The position numbers and the translations under genes are program-made. A stretch of DNA of 64,000 nucleotides from the NCBI GenBank assembly GCA_030248065.1, contig JASAMV010002329.1:57570-121569 (forward strand). Reading direction: 5' to 3'. Source of the DNA: Rhynchonema sp. JSB1_4 (lineage: Eukaryota > Nematoda > Chromadorea > Monhysterida > Xyalidae). The notes under the pieces are model-generated. The model was not told where the DNA came from. It saw only the letters and a list, made by a program, of their open reading frames with translations, and ran no database searches. Of this stretch, positions 34,784 through 50,200 are shown one piece after another (within the stretch, counting starts at the first letter, position 1; every line of letters starts with the position of its first letter).

Positions 34784-37700
34784 GAAGTATGTAGTTGCCT
34801 TCGTTTTAAGCGTTCACATGCGTTGACACATTCACGAGAACTTTGTTGGGCCAGAAGGGGTTCTTGACCGCCGGAGACGTCACGCACCTACTGTCAATGA
34901 AATAAAATGACAACCTTCACTCTGACCTGCAACAACCAATTGAAAAACTGTCTGAAATAAATGCGCTTCACTGCTTCATAAAAGCGAGTGGCCGGACAAT
35001 TCAACAAAACCAGTTTAAGCAAGGGAAAAAGAGCAGTGTCCAAATAAGCAAATCTTTTGTGGTTCTAACGGCTTTGGCTTACGGTGATTTTGTTACCAGA
35101 CTTATTAGGCTTAGCTCTGGGTTGGGCTTAGGCTTAAGCTCATCATATACCGGTGCCTTTTAAGTTTGACTCTATTGGTCTTTGTTCATTTTGCTTGGCT
35201 CAAAGCGATTAAAGCAGCTATGCTGAATTGTCCAACCGCCAAAACTGATCGCTGCTGGAAGAATGGATGGGCTGCACACAGCACTGAAGCGGAAAGTAAT
35301 CTACAAAAATTGTTTTTAAACCTTTTTTATTCGACCACATGTACCACTTCATAATCGCATATGACCGTTTTGGTGTCATTTTAAAAGTCTCCATCGGCGA
35401 CAAATTACCGATTAATGGCTCCAAAACAACTTCTATCCACCAGAAAGTAAGCAGATCGTGCCTTGCCTGCATAATACTTCCTAAGGCATAAAGCTGATTA
35501 ACAGGTACAACTTATACATTACCTGTCGACATTATTGTGTTCCAATTTTACACGATTCAGTGAACGTGAGCCAGCATATTAACGCAAAAGGACGTCGCTA
35601 AAAGGGTTCTAGGCAATTCATTTATGACATTGCTGCTTGTGTATTTTGACGTAGTTTCACAGTAGAATGGCCACGAAATTTTCATCAATCTTTTTGTCGC
35701 CTACAACTTTGCTGAGTGCCAATCACAATCAGGTTGAGTCACTGAAAGGAAATGAATGCCACATATTAGAGGCATATTTGACTTGGTGAACATTTCCCCT
35801 TTGAGGCATCATAAAGTTTCAGCCAACCACGCTAAAAATTGTCGAACATGGGCACTGGAAAATCAGGTTACTGATAAACTTTGCACGAACGAATATCGAA
35901 ATCGCTCTCCGTTGCCAAAAAAAATAAGCCACTATCACGTTGTAATTTGCGATTACACAGCGTGGGTAACCGAACGCTTCAAATTCAAAAGATTTCACCA
36001 AAACTGCACCACAATTTGAAGTGTTACATTGCAACAGGCAAAAGGCAGTATTTCACACAACAATGCTACGAAAAGCCAGTCAGAACGATGTTTGGTTGCT
36101 GGTACACCGGCTTCAGGTTGGAAAGAGTAAGAAAGTTTGTGTTATAACTTGCGTTGTACTCTGCCTCGAGGCGGGCGGGCCGCGGGTGCAACCAGCCAAC
36201 AGTTTAGTAGCATAATATTGTGCACAGTTGCTTGGCCCTCGGTGTACGGCTGCCTGCTGCTGCGCTCTGTGGATCTTCGACTTCTTTTTCACGTTCCTTT
36301 TCGGTGTACTGCTGTGTGTGTGCAGAGAAAATGTCAGCTGGTGGGATACAGTGGCAAAACCCTGGGAACTGAGGAAAATGGCAAATTAATACGGTTCTCA
36401 CGAGATTGTCCGAAGATTTCGAACTTTAATTCAAGCATTTGACAAAAAATTCTCCGACGCCTTGTGATTGAGCCTGATTTACAGACGGTAAAACATCAAG
36501 AAAGTTACGGTGATCAGGAAACTTCCAACCATACACCCAGACCCCAATCATAAACTTTGCATTTCACCTTGTGCGCTTGTTATGCGCACTGAAATGCTTC
36601 ATCTCTGTCTTTCTGTCGGAAAGAATTGTTGGGCTTACGGGCTCTATGCTCTGGCCACTGACTTTGAAAAATCTGTGAGCGTTATAAGCAACAACAATGT
36701 GCATTATGTGTTTGCGAACTGAAACCTTGGGTGGTTCCTAGTCAGCTAGTCCTTTTGCCCTTCTGCCTAAATAAATAACCCAAGAACATTTGGCACTGGT
36801 TGGCGAAATATGCATTATTTTTCGTACACACTGATCCAACCGCTGCCGGTGTTTAGACTTATGGACTGCCGTTTAGTTGCAGCACAGCTGTCTGTCTCTT
36901 GCGTGCCAACAAACTGAATACAATGCTTGTGCATCCGTGTCAGTATGGTGGAACAGTATAAATTACGACAAAAAATGAACCATTGAAACTTGAAAAGATT
37001 GCTCGTACCCAATGCATGCGCACTACATCGAGAAATGTTCGTGCGTGTTATGCATATGCTATAATTAATTGACATTGGTCCAAATCGGCAAAAGTTTCTT
37101 GAATACAATACAATATGCAACTGTTCAAACGCTTTGTCAAGTCAAATTTTGTTTCGACAACAAGGGGCCCAGCTCAAGGCTTTCAACAAACCTGTAAACA
37201 TCATTTCAAGGCATTTGAACGAATCACTCTGAACTAAAGTTTACACAATTCTAAACATGCAGACGTACATTGCCGTGTTATTCTGATTCTGAACGCAGAT
37301 TGTAGAAATTTGCGGTTGTTCTTTTATCGTGCACAATACCACAAGTCAATCAAAACACCCACTGAGTAATTGTGTTCAGGCTGTTGGAGCATAGTCAAAT
37401 TTATATCTAAAGTGCAATCGTTGAAAAATGTCTCCGAGTAAGCAAATTATGAAATTCACATTGCACCGTGTGCCTATCAAAAATCACGAGGATATTCCCC
37501 CTGTTTTTTATACAGGCTTGCCGCATATTTGCTAGATGTGGTATGCTGGAACTGCACTCGTGGTTTCGAAACTTTGTTTATATATTCTTGAGCTATTCTA
37601 AACCATAATTTTATTGTGAAACATAAACTATAAAAGGTATACTGTGAAATTGCATCGGATTTTGTACAGCAGCAGCATAGTGCTGTGTGCAACGGTGCCA

Positions 37701-38543
37701 CCGTGCCAGACAATGAACGCAAAATGTTAGCGTGTTCCCTGTGGACTTTGGTAGCCGTTTGAGTAACACGCTGCATTTGGTCTTTTTATCGTTGTTTCTT
37801 TGGTCTCAGACAGTATCAGTCAGTGTGTACACACACAAAACAACAATTGATACAGAAAATCGGTAATCCATAGCTGCACCCCTATGTACGTCCAGATTTT
37901 CATGCATTTGTTTCGTGATGATCAATTTTTGCCTTGCGTCAGCTGCGATGATGCATGCGTGCAGTCAGCCAATCAAGAATGTGGGCGAAAAGTCTTTTCC
38001 TATCATATTTATTTGCTGTTTACTTCCGATCTTCAAGACGCTTTGTCACTGTGCTGCACTGGTCTAATCCATCAAACTTGTTTTTGTAAAAGTGACTAAT
38101 CCGTCTGCACATTAAAACAGTGATAAGAACAACGACCTGTTTGTTGTCGGATCGGTGAAGAAAAAGTAAGACAGTTCAGGTTCAGTTCAACACACAAGCA
38201 AGACAGAACTGAATTTTAAGGTCGCGTTGTTTTGCGAAGTGCTCATTATAGAGTAAGTGTCAGAACAATGTATGATGTTTCACATATTTTGTAGAAACTC
38301 AGCCATGGTATAAGTATCCGCAGGTCAGTGCTTCTGATCAGGTGGACACCCGGACAGACAAAGACCATGCCTGAAATGTGATGTTTTTTGTTTATCGTGT
38401 GGGTGACCCTAAGCGAAACCATATGACAATAAACATAGATAACAACACTTTCACGCCTCCTTCTTATATTTCATAGTTTGTTTTCAGATAGGTAAGATAC
38501 TTATGTGAAAAACTGCAACACATGTGACAAGACAACCCTTAAA
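34784..38543. other. Gene-poor stretch, no supported feature
   Basis: The 5' end of the Cav1 transcript and its promoter presumably lie here. Otherwise only short ORFs without domains or splice-consistent neighbours are seen. No clear inverted-repeat transposon was found by eye. Confidence 0.4.
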
Positions 38544-39232
38544 ATGTTCGACGCGTTAATACGAACGTTGAGTGGAGGGCTGTTGGCATTTTATTTGATT
38601 CTCGGGCCGGAAATGTTGACCAACAGCGTGCCAGTGTACAACGCGGAGACAAGCAAGGACAGTTCTTCAGCCGAAATTGAATCCCCACATTTGCACGCGG
38701 AACTCGAGCCAGAAAGCACGGAATCGATCGAATCGCCTGTTGTGGGCCCGCAAGGGGTGCGAAATTTTTAAGTGGAATAATGTTTATAGTTATTTTATCT
38801 TTTGATTGTCGAACCACGGGAGTCGCAAGACATCAAATTTTTCATTGCATATTTTCTGGCGCGTGTCAGAAGGTAAAGCTAATCCATGCATTTCAGGACT
38901 CGGATACATCCGAGAAATCGATTGATTCTGCCGATCTTTTGCTCATCGAGGCTGAAAAAACATCCAAGTTACATGCTCAGCAACTGCCGAAGTCCAAATC
39001 ATCGAACTCAGATGCTGCCGAGAGTTACGAGATTTTTGTCGAAGAACCATTAATGCAAGTGAAAGTCCGTCACGAAAGAGTCACCTCCTTGAGTCTAGCG
39101 ACTATCAAACATTGCCAGTTTTGCTGTCATAAGGACCAGCCTCGTGAGGGAGCTTGCTCGAAGCTAACCCCTAATACAACGGAAGCTGAATGCACGCTGG
39201 AATGTTTGGGATATGGCACATTCCGACAGTGA
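38544..39232 (+). CDS. Unrecognised small secreted protein with C-terminal Cys cluster
   Basis: Two exons, 38,544-38,756 and 38,897-39,232, joined in phase 0 (CAAGGG|GTGCGA donor, CATTTCAG|GAC acceptor), give 182 residues. The N-terminus MFDALIRTLSGGLLAFYLIL is a plausible signal peptide; an upstream in-frame ATG at 38,505 would add 13 residues. The middle is acidic and Ser-rich with no predicted fold I can name. The last about 40 residues contain CQFCCHKDQPREGAC and a further TECTLEC-like pair, six or more cysteines in all, suggesting a small disulphide knot. No known family is recognised. Possibly a neuropeptide-like or cuticle/secreted effector, but there is no positive evidence for either. 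Confidence 0.65.
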
Positions 39233-42200
39233 AATGCTCAACTGACAGACTGTACCTAGTATTGTTATTGTACATAAAGTTGTGAATCAATAAGTTTTAC
39301 TGCCATTCGCGAATCTGCGACCATGGCATATGTTTTAATCTAGGTACTTTCTTGGTTTTTGTAATTGTTTGAATGAGATTTGTACATAACGAAATGAGTA
39401 GCATATTTGTGATATATGCACCTTATATAAAGTGCAAGGTATGTAACCTTAACAAGTAACCTTATCATGTGCATACCCGTTTGTTTAAATGACTAAATTA
39501 AAGCACAAGTTGAACGTTGACGAGTTTGTGTTGAACTCACCTGAAATATCACAGAACTGAACGTGGTGCCTTCAAGAGGCACGACAGTCACCTCACTTCA
39601 CATGATGCCTCAAAATAGTGATGTACCTAGATGACAAAACATGACTTGTTCGAAAAACCGGTTACTGTAGCTGGCATGCGACTGGCACAAGATACAAACA
39701 GAGAGCGGCAAAACATCAAAGCCGAATGCGTGTTTGAACCAAATGTGATATTGAGTGGCACCTTTGACTGCTTTGCTTGACCATCAATGGTCCCAGCGGG
39801 ATTGCCGCATACGACCACGGTTGAATATGGTTGTTTCACAGTTACGGTTCGACTTGACTTGACGTTGACAATAAGGAACTGGGACCGTGGCCCAAATTGT
39901 GCCACGAACAGAAGTGTGACTGCTGGAATAATATTGTTTGGCCTTATCAAGAAATGTAAGAGACGCTTGGTCCTCCACTTTGGTTTGGTGAACATTGGGA
40001 GCAAGGCACAAGGTTTATAAGAACCGTGATGCGGTGAACGAAATGATTGCCTGAAAACAACAACAAGCGCTTTGCCCGTGTGCTCGAAGTTACAGGAGGC
40101 TAAAATTTGAATAATTTCAATGTCGAATTTGTTTCAAATAATAGCTTTATTTCTCTCAAGAGTGGTTAGAGGTCCTTTGACACTTCAGTGTACTAGTCCA
40201 GAATTAGCTAAAGCAGACACAGGGTTCTTCCCTGTCCAAACCAGCTTATGTACAGCACATCTTTAGTTACAATTTTGTTTAGTTTGACAAACTAATACAA
40301 TTCAATGCTGTGGTCCAAAAGTTACACGAAGTGTATACGCTCAAATGAAAACCTGCGGCCACCTTTTTGGCGCGCCGCCCAGCTTTGAAGGTTTGGGTTT
40401 GGTTGTTGCGTTCAAGTTATAATATTACAAAAATATCTCGCTGAAAATAATAATGGAAAGCGGCAAAATCAGAAAGAGGCCCCAAGCCCGACACACACGC
40501 AAACACGGTTATTTGGTTTTGTGTCCATGTTTATTCAGAACTGTATTCTGGCCGGTTACATATTTGGTTGATGATAATATTTTCGATCGGAGCCATTTTG
40601 TCGCTTTATTATACTTATCCGGTTGTTCTCCACTTTATTCAAATACCTAGGCTGTTACGATATTTTTCACCAAAATGTTACGTGAGTCTCGCTTTCCTTC
40701 AACTCTCAGGGATTGTAGTTGCATCGGAAAGACCTCGTTGCTCCAATCAAAAATGATCTTCTTGCTTTGGGTTACATATGTAACTACGTACACTCTCTGC
40801 AGCGAGTGTCTTTTGTGAGATGATCTTTTGTGACGATATATTCTGTAATAATATGACCATTTACATAAACAAGGCGTTTTGTCAGGTGCCTTTTGTTGCT
40901 TTGAATACAGGGCTTTGAAAAGTGTCGATGGTTTATTTACAGAAGAGTTTAGTGTGGTTATTTGCAATGATTTGAAATTTACCAGCTATTTTTTAATTCC
41001 AAAACTGCCCCGTGTCAAAGCAGACCTTGCGCAATCGTTGGGCTACCGTAACCGTTTACCTCGTTGAATATCGTAATCACAGAGGCTGATTCCTTTGAAG
41101 ACAAACAAAAGTGCCACGTGAGAATTCGGCCCTAAAATGAAGCATGTTGTTCTGGGTTATATCCGACATCCATTTATAGGCGCGGTAATTCAAAATCCAT
41201 CAATGCCGCTTTCAAAAGGTTCGACACCGGCGGCATTGCTTTACGGTCGGGCGAGGGTAGTAGTCTCGAAACAATCGCGCCAGTATTTATCAGCTCAAGT
41301 TCAACTCAGACACTGTCTGGTACACCTGTATATCCGAGATTTTCGGTGGTGTTACACATCGATGATGACGGATAAAGTTCCGCTCGTTTCTAATGATTGA
41401 AACATCGCCCTTCACATCAACGTGCATCCATCTTACTACCGTTTGCTGTTTCAAGCAAAACTCAAATTGTCTAAGATCAAGTTTTATCCACCACCATGTT
41501 TCATCCTGCTTCATGGTAACCCAATCGAAGCCTCAACCACTACGAGACTACCAACGCCGTGTCCGCGCACCGCAATCTGTGTTTGTGTTGTGTTATTGTA
41601 TGTTATATACGTGTGTCGGTGTCGGCATAACTTCAAAGCGGGCCAGACTTAGCGACAGATTACTCTTTGATTAAACAGTGACCAAAAATTTTTGCGTCTT
41701 TTGATCTTTGCGCTCTTTCTATCTCTCTCTCTCTCTGTGCTCTACACTCGCGCTGTCAGCCACAAGCCGCTCCGCTCTCTGTGGTTGCCACACACTGATA
41801 TCAGTGCGGAAAAGTTGCGACAAAAAGTTGTTATATCGTTTTGGCGCGCGCACTTGAAACGTCAAAGTTTTGACAGTTTTTTCGAGTTTTTTGTTTTCAC
41901 CTCACTGACATAGCGATGGCGTTGTGCGGTTTTTGAAGCAAGCAAAGTCCTCCGATCAAACCACGGTTGCAGTCATTGTCGTGGCTATACTATACACTAC
42001 ACATCAGATAAAGTTATCCGAGTAACTGAACCAGTGATGTTACCAATTTTGTCCCATCAATAAATCCATGCCCCAACCGCCAGATTACAAAATCTGTCTC
42101 GATCCACGTGTTGTGTTGCATATTCCATATTGTGTACAACGTAGAAGTATTACAAATACACACATTTGTCTTCATATTCATAACATTTTCAGATTTGTGT

Positions 42201-44295
42201 GTGTTTGTTGCGTAAAGAATGCGATTATCCCAAAACCCCACACGTTTTGGGACATGACGCTCTCGAAAACTCGTTTTTCTTCCAATTTTCGTCTGGTCAA
42301 AGGCGCTGAATGAAGTACCATAGCCGTGCTTGAAACATTCTGCCGTTACATGCGTGTAACCAAACTGTTACCTTGTGTACCTTCCTGCTGCTCGCACTAC
42401 AATCAGGTAACCAGTTGTTCAAAAACATTGCGGAACCCAACCGGTCCAAATTCAAAGCACATGCCGCATGCCTTTCACTGAGTGCTTGCCCGGGCGGAAT
42501 AAGCACGTGGTCGTGCGCTTAGATCCGCATGCTAGATTACGGTAGGTGTGTCATGCTGCGCCAGATTACACGCTGTATTTGTTATCGCAACATTAATCGT
42601 GGTGCATGTATTTTTGCCCTTCGAACTTCCTCACACACAGCCGCTGTCTCTGATCTTACCGCCCACCCGTGCCGCTATGTACATACCTCAAAGTTCATAA
42701 TAATATTTATTTCCCCTTGCTATTTGTATTCCGGCACTGGTAGTGACACCTCTTTCTGCATCTGGTATTTCGTATTCGGCACAAAGCCGACGTTACCATT
42801 GCCCGCCGAGAGAATAACATTTGCCGAAAGATTACTTCTCCACCCACTGTGGACAAATACGGTAGCGGATCCTTTTTCGAGTGTCCTTAGTTGACTCTTG
42901 ACACGCCAGATGCACTGACCCGTTATATTATTGTCGACTACTGTAGCCTTCAAGTGGAACTGTCTCAGGAATAGGGGACAAATTTTCATTTCACCTTGCG
43001 TTGGGAAATCTGGTGTTCACCTTGTTTTATCAGGCAATGTTTTCACTACTGAGCTGCAACCTCACGGTTACGTAGATCACTGCTGTTTCTGAAGATTCTA
43101 TCTGATCTTTCCTCCAGTAACATTCTGTTTCTTTGTCAGTTCCTCCACTACAGTAACCTGTCACGAGGTCCCTCACTAAAATGACCACGGTCTTGGATCA
43201 CGGTATCCGTTATTGAAGTTACACTGTTGTTTGGATGGAGAATTCCTTTGGAGACACACAGATTGGGGGAGGTGCACAGTGGGATGCACTATAATTGTAC
43301 GAATTGGACAAATATGGCCTGTGCAGAAAAGTAAGAAAACAAATAAGAGAGTAACAACATGAATAATGTTCGTCTTTCTGATCTCATTTAATGTTGTGCG
43401 CATTAGTTGCGGTTGCACTCTCGGGCTCAAAGAGCGCTGCTGCTGCTGCTGACTTATTCCATTAACTTCAAATGAAACACCGCTCCCCGCAGTTGATGAA
43501 AAGGTTTTGTCCACTGTACACGACTAATGCACTTTTCATTACAAGCTCGATGCATACCTGCGCGTGTTGCGGGTTTGATTAGTCCCCGTTTGCTTTTGTT
43601 TTGCTTCTGATTTTGAATCCTTTTTCTTCGCGTTAACATGCAATAGTTTCTCGTGAGCCGCACCACGTCGAAGCCTGTTCATACATAGTGGATTTCCAAG
43701 AAAGGCGGGATTTCAAAGTCCGACTCCGCCCACTATCGACGTGAACCATCAAATCTGCTGTATAATGAATAATGTTTATTTGCACAAGCAGTCGTGTTGT
43801 GGTTATTTTATATTCACTGTTAAGGTTACCATGTGTTATGCACCAGTCGGTTTGGTTTTGGGTTCAGGATGTTCTACCATATAACTTAACCTTGGTGCTC
43901 TGGATACCCGGCGCAGTTCATTGTACCAGGTACCATTACCAATTAGTGGTAACAGCCTTAGGTGTATACATACACGGGTGCATATACCTTACCTGGTCCT
44001 GCTTGTTTTCCCTACCTATCGGGGTGTCAAATGTTATTTCAGTCACTTTGTGTCCACCGGCTACTATCATACGCCCAACGGACTTCCGATTGGATTCCGC
44101 GTAACTTAACCGCGTCAGACTGGAGCCAAAACTTACGACCGCTAAGTGCAATTTGGAGTTGGTCTAAATTCGCTTTGCATCCGTGTGCGCGGTCGAAATG
44201 TGGAGAATTCCAACCGTTGTGAGACAGTTAGTACTTGAACAAAACAAGTCAATCGTTGAATTCATCAACTTGAAATCGGAGCCCGATTCGACAAA
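39233..44295. other. Gene-poor stretch, no supported feature
   Basis: A short CT-rich microsatellite lies at about 41,712-41,735. An 89-codon minus-strand ORF at 42,720-42,989 has no recognisable motif. The rest shows neither domains nor clear TIR elements. The TIKI promoter should be at the right end. Confidence 0.4.
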
Positions 44296-47200
44296 ATGCT
44301 TCGAGAATCGATGAAAATTGACGGACAAACGACTCTGCATTCTGCATCCCGAGTGATATTATTGTTGTTCATTTGCTCAAAAAACATGTGCGTCAAATCC
44401 TACCACCGACCCGACAATTGTGACCACTTGCAGCCACCTGTTGTCTGGCACAACACTGGATTGGCAGATCAGGTTAGAGTGCAGCGAAACTCAAGTTTTT
44501 TGTGCGCTTCATCATCACCTGCGGCGGTCTCTGAGGAGAGTCGATCAAATGTTTGAAATTCAGGTTCGCTCAATTAGGAACAGACTGATTGTAGGCGCTG
44601 TGAACCTCATCCGTTACGTCCAGTTTATACACATGGGCGGTGCACCAAGTTATCATCAGTATTTCAGAGCACCAGAAAGTAATATGCGGGTGTGCTTTGT
44701 GGGCCCGTGCAAACGCATATGACCCGTGGAGGACTTTAGCGTGCCCACAAAGCACACCCGCATTATTACATACGTTTACCACCACGGTGCCAACTATGGC
44801 AGAGGCAGGCCACAGGCAGGCGACATGAGCACCAGAGAGGTCCAGAACAGGTCTCATTGGTTCTCACGGAACATCACTCGTTGAGCGCCAAAATCCAAGC
44901 GTTACTACCATAACCTTAGTGCACCCTTCTGGTGTACGTACCAGAATTGCATTTAGTGGGTACAAAATCAAAGCTCGCAAATCTAAAATCCTGTGACCCT
45001 CCATTTGAGCCCCACGTGCCGCGCACTTTCCTCTGGTCGATCGAGGCCCCATCCGATCTCACCCACCCCCGTCCAAGTGTCAGCTACTTCTTCGGCACAA
45101 TCCACGTGCCGTACACCCGGGTGTGGGACTATGTGTCTCCGACTGCAAAGAAGGCATTCGAATACGCTCATTCCGTGTTCTTTGAACTGGATCTGGCTAA
45201 TAGGAAGACGGTATGTGATCTTTGGTTTTGAATCTGGTTTCATATTTAGGTGAGCGAACGTTTAATGTACGTACCTAACGTTGTTTCACGTCACCGCCGA
45301 CGCCGATGGGCATGATAACAAGGGTGACGGTGTCCAAGTGTGAAATATCACACGTGTTTGTGTGCTGAATATTGCGTAGCCAATTCAACGTTTAGGTTGA
45401 TCATTGACGTTTCTCACGAAAATTAGCATAGACAGCAAATTAGCATTACAAAGAGACCCATTGCACCGGATCCGCCTACTATCACAAACAAGTTCGTACG
45501 CACGCAGATTACCGGTCAAGCTGTTGGGTACCTGTCGTAAATAAATCAGGACTTTTTTTGAAATGGTACCTCCCAAAATGGCGCCAAAATGTGTGATTTC
45601 TCACCTTTTGCTCCACCCGCCGTCTATTTTTTGCAGATGAAGTCCTTATCGCGCTGTCAGCTCCTACCAGATGGTGATCACATACAAAATCACGTGCCGC
45701 ATGCGATCTACGCCAGACTGCAGCAACGTTGGTGCTGTTTTGCACATTTTTGCGCAGTGTTTTTATGTGTGACATGCAAGGAGCTGGTGTGCTATCAGGC
45801 TGTCTGTTGTGAACACATCCGAAAAGGGGTGGTTACAGTAACCTCAGTACAACCATTGCATTTTACGTAATTGACGATAACCTGGTACACTCCTGTTATA
45901 GTGAGCGCGGGTTACAACAACAAAACGGTGACAAATACAAAAAGGATGATTGTACACAAATCAACACTTTGTTCTTGCAGACATGCACCATTTGCGTCGT
46001 ATGCTGCCACAGTGGATGAATGGACGCGAGCAGAAATCGACGGAAAGACAAAATCAGAGTCGACGAAAGCAGCGACGACATGCGGACTATCTGTTCAAGA
46101 ACATTGCTGGTGGGTGAAACATCACATTGTTGTGTTTCGGTTGTATTTGATGCTCACTATTTTTGTAGCATTGTTTCCTGACTCAAAATAAGCAACTTTT
46201 ACACTGGTTAAAAGCGATCACCGTGCTTCATATCCGCCATATTTCTGCCTGCCTCATGATTCCCTTGCTGTCTCAGGCAATTGGGAGCGCCGTCGACCAA
46301 TCTGGTTGTTGTTGATGATCAATTCGCTCACACCCGAATTCCTGCAAAATCATGGTGTGCCTGTGTTGGATCTGTTTTTGGCGCGCAAAGCACAGAAAAT
46401 GGCTAAAAACGTTGGCGCCGTTGAAGACGCGTCCGAGCAATGCGAACCGCTCAATGCGTTGGAAACTAGTCAGGTGACTACACTATTTTGTGTGTTCTCT
46501 TGCAGTTTTTGTGTTACTATAATTGTTGACCACACTATAGCTTTCTGCTGACCTTCGGTTACAACAATACGGAAAACTAACAATTTGTATATTCAAAACA
46601 AAGCATTCGTAAACACAAAAAATGCCACTGACCACACCAATACATGCAATATCGTTGTGAGTCAAGTGGTATCGGAGCATTTATTTATATTATTATTGGC
46701 TGGGTCAGTCATTTTTCGTGTTTGGGAAACAATAGGGGTTCCTAGTTTACATTCTGGAGGGACCACACTTTGAGTAAACCACTGTCGTGTCATGTAACAC
46801 AGCACACTTTCATTATTTTATTTACTTCATTGCACATATTTCCATTGTCGAAGCAAGCCCAAACTAAATAGCCTGTCTAGGATAATAGCTGGACACCGAA
46901 ATTCCGTTATTCAATCTCGAAAGAAAGGAAAATGTGACTGGACAGCCTATTGTTCTCATAATAGAGACAGCGCACGCGAATTTCAAGATTGTGTAATCTT
47001 TGGGTGCCAACTGTGAATTGCGATCCTAATTTGGATCTGTAAGACGTGGCACTCAGGAAATTTGGGACTAAATTGCCTCTGCTGGCGACAGAATTCCTGT
47101 CAGCCTCATACCTCATTGTCAATGCACACCTTGGGTGGCCACCCTCTCCCCACGTCATTAAGGGCCATATTTTGTCAAAAGTGGACAATGACCAGCCCAT

Positions 47201-50200
47201 GATCATGTACAGATATGAGGGGAGATTTGGTTACCATGTGTCTTGTTGGTAAGATAATTGGAGATAAAAGTAAAATTTCTCGAAGAGAGTGAGAGAAGTG
47301 CATTGCAAACGATACCGTTTCTGACGATGCCCTGGTGCACCGCCAGCCGCTGTGAAAAGAGCTCTCACAACGAATGCTGGCGCTTTTTGCACAAGAGCTT
47401 TGCCGCATTATCGGTCTCTTCAAAAAAAACGCAGAGAATGTGAGTTCCATTTTTCATATACGCTGGTGCAATGTGTGTGAATTGATGATCACAATACAAA
47501 TACAAGGAAAGATCACGCATTATCACGTTGTAACAAATGGGTATACGGTAATATTTGAACACATGCAATATTGCACAGTATAGTGTGACATGTCAGGAAA
47601 CATTGTTCCCCATTGAAACCTATATTCACACGTACAGACAAAAGTGGTTGCTTCCCGGGCAACAATACTGTTGGACATTATGTTTCCGTAGTAATCATAA
47701 CGCGTCCAACAGTACAGTTCAGGCTGCAAAGCGGCGTAGATCAAAGAGCAAGCACACGAGGCGCTAAAAATGATTTCACGCGCTTTCAAGTACACACACT
47801 TGTTTTGATCCCAACCGCCTGCCAAATATTGTGTGTGCGACCAAGTGTGAAGCAATTCGTAGTCGGGCCCGAAATCGCAAATTACATGCGGAAATGCGCT
47901 CACCGATTGCACTATGCACTGTATTCTCGTTGGTGTTGTTTGTTAATTGTCATCAAATGTATGAAATGAAACATCAAACAGTTTATTTGTTTTGTCTATT
48001 GCGCTGCTCAGTGGGTCAACGGAGCACTACATAGGAATTTGAAGTTACATACAACGCCATAGAAAATAAACTCTTTCTCTCAAACTTCTACCAGTCTACA
48101 GTGCGTTGTTAGTGGCATACCTAATGCTCGATTTCATTGATTATGTGCACAGGGGGCTATACAAGTTTATGGTGTACCATTATAGCATTATAACCGTAAC
48201 CCCAATTCAAAACTTTAAGAAACGGGAGACAATCAAAAAATATCAGTCAATGGTATGCAAAAAAATGGCAGCCAGTTAACCCAAATCACATTAACGGTTA
48301 ATAAGACCATAAAATAAAGTGGATAATTGCAGCCATTGCAATAAGCGCAGTGACCGGAAAATTTTCGTGCTGTGTACGAGATGCGGAGATGTTTATTTAC
48401 TCGTGCCCTAACCGCAACAGATGGAAACCGCATGCCGCACTAAGATACCTTCCGGTAGATTTTCTATACAAAGACACGAGCGTGATTAACCATTCGTATT
48501 TGTTTTGTCTATAAGCCGCCGCAATTTCGTGTTCCGAATTTGCATATGAAAGCAATCATTGCCGATGCATGAAGCAGATGATGAAAAATGGATTGGGTGG
48601 TGTGGGTGAAAGAAAGATGCCTGAACCCTGAGTGTTCTAAGGGTGAAAATTGGTACGTAATGGACGGAAGACAGAAAATGTTGTTCATTCTGACACCGAA
48701 CAAAGACGTGAAACATCATTAGCGTAACAAATACCGTATAACTTTTAGAAATTAAAAATTTCAAGCAAAGTTCTGCAGGTTCTCTTCGTGCTCAATCGAA
48801 CGCTGTTGAAATTCGAACAAAAATGGAACGACAGCACGATCAGCGCCAACGACGAATACTCCCTGAATCATCAGACCACAGACAGCGGCCACCATGCGCA
48901 CACGGAGGAGATTGTGCACCATTACAATTGTGGCAGCTTGAATGCGAAAATATTCAACAAGGACACCACGCAGGTGAGTGGCAACTTTCAGCAATTGGCA
49001 TTGGTTACTGTACCTACACTAGGAGGCGATCCATCGGTGTACCGTTTCGGTCACCGGAATATATTCGTATTCATTTTCCGCCAAGTAATCTGCACCGCAG
49101 AATGAAAGCCCTTCCCAGAAAGTTCAAAACGAACATATTGTTACGCCCAGTCAAAATTTGTGCCCACTAAAATCATGAAAATTCAGAAAAAGTGACCGGC
49201 CAAAATGGGGTACATACATACATACATAAGTTCAGTAGTGACATGCCAGCAGCTTACCAGTTGATCGTTGCAGCGCATTTGACTCATACTGTATGTAATT
49301 CTGATGTTTCCAAATCTATCCTCCATTGTGCATCGTCTAGGTGCCCCGTTTCGTCGATGATCCCCCGTCTGGCAGTAGAGCCGAACAAATCGATGCGTAC
49401 TTCCGTCACGAGCTGATCGACAAGAGAAACGTGCGAATGGCCAATCGGGTGTTGACGTTGTTGAAAGAGAATCCGGACAAATCGCACTTTTTCGCGTTTG
49501 GTGCCGGTCAGTCCCTAGATGATCCCGTAACTGAGATGTAATACCTTGATTTTTCTTTAATTTCAAATCCTTCCAATTTCAGGTCACTTTCTCGGTGACA
49601 ACAGTGTGATCAATTTGGTGCAGAAGGCCGGGTATCGTGTACGACCTGTGATTGATGACAGGTTTGCGTGGCGTTTCATTTATTCGTGTTGACAAAAATT
49701 ATGTACTGTGCGAAGATTTTATTTTCCAAAAATATCCAGATCCTTTCAAACGAATAAACTTTACAGAGCTTCTCCCCACTCATCGCGTGGTGACCATTAC
49801 GCAACCGACATATTTTCGCGTCCCGCATTCCCCGAAGCACACGAGAACACCGCATATGCACTCGCTGGATTGTCACAAGCTGGGTACGGTGATTTTCTCC
49901 TTATTTTAACTTTTTTAAATAATTTTCATCATTGTAGAGGTTCGTTTCATTTTTGTAGTTTCTTCCTATTCTGTTTGATTTCAGTCGTCCCTACCATGAT
50001 CTCTGGAAGCGCATTGATGCTGGATCGTCGTGGGACCGGCTGTTTTCGCCCGATATGCAAGGTGATGCACCAGTTTCAGACGAGGAGCATACTAATGACC
50101 GGATCCAGACCAGGACCACGAGCACCCCGAGACCGTCACGCTACAATGTTTACTTTGTGTATCACAATCACGTGTCTCAGACAAGGAGTTGTGATCGGAT

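Noticed and set aside
42720..42989. 89-codon minus-strand ORF
   Set aside because: No recognisable motif, no splice-consistent neighbour and no signal peptide.
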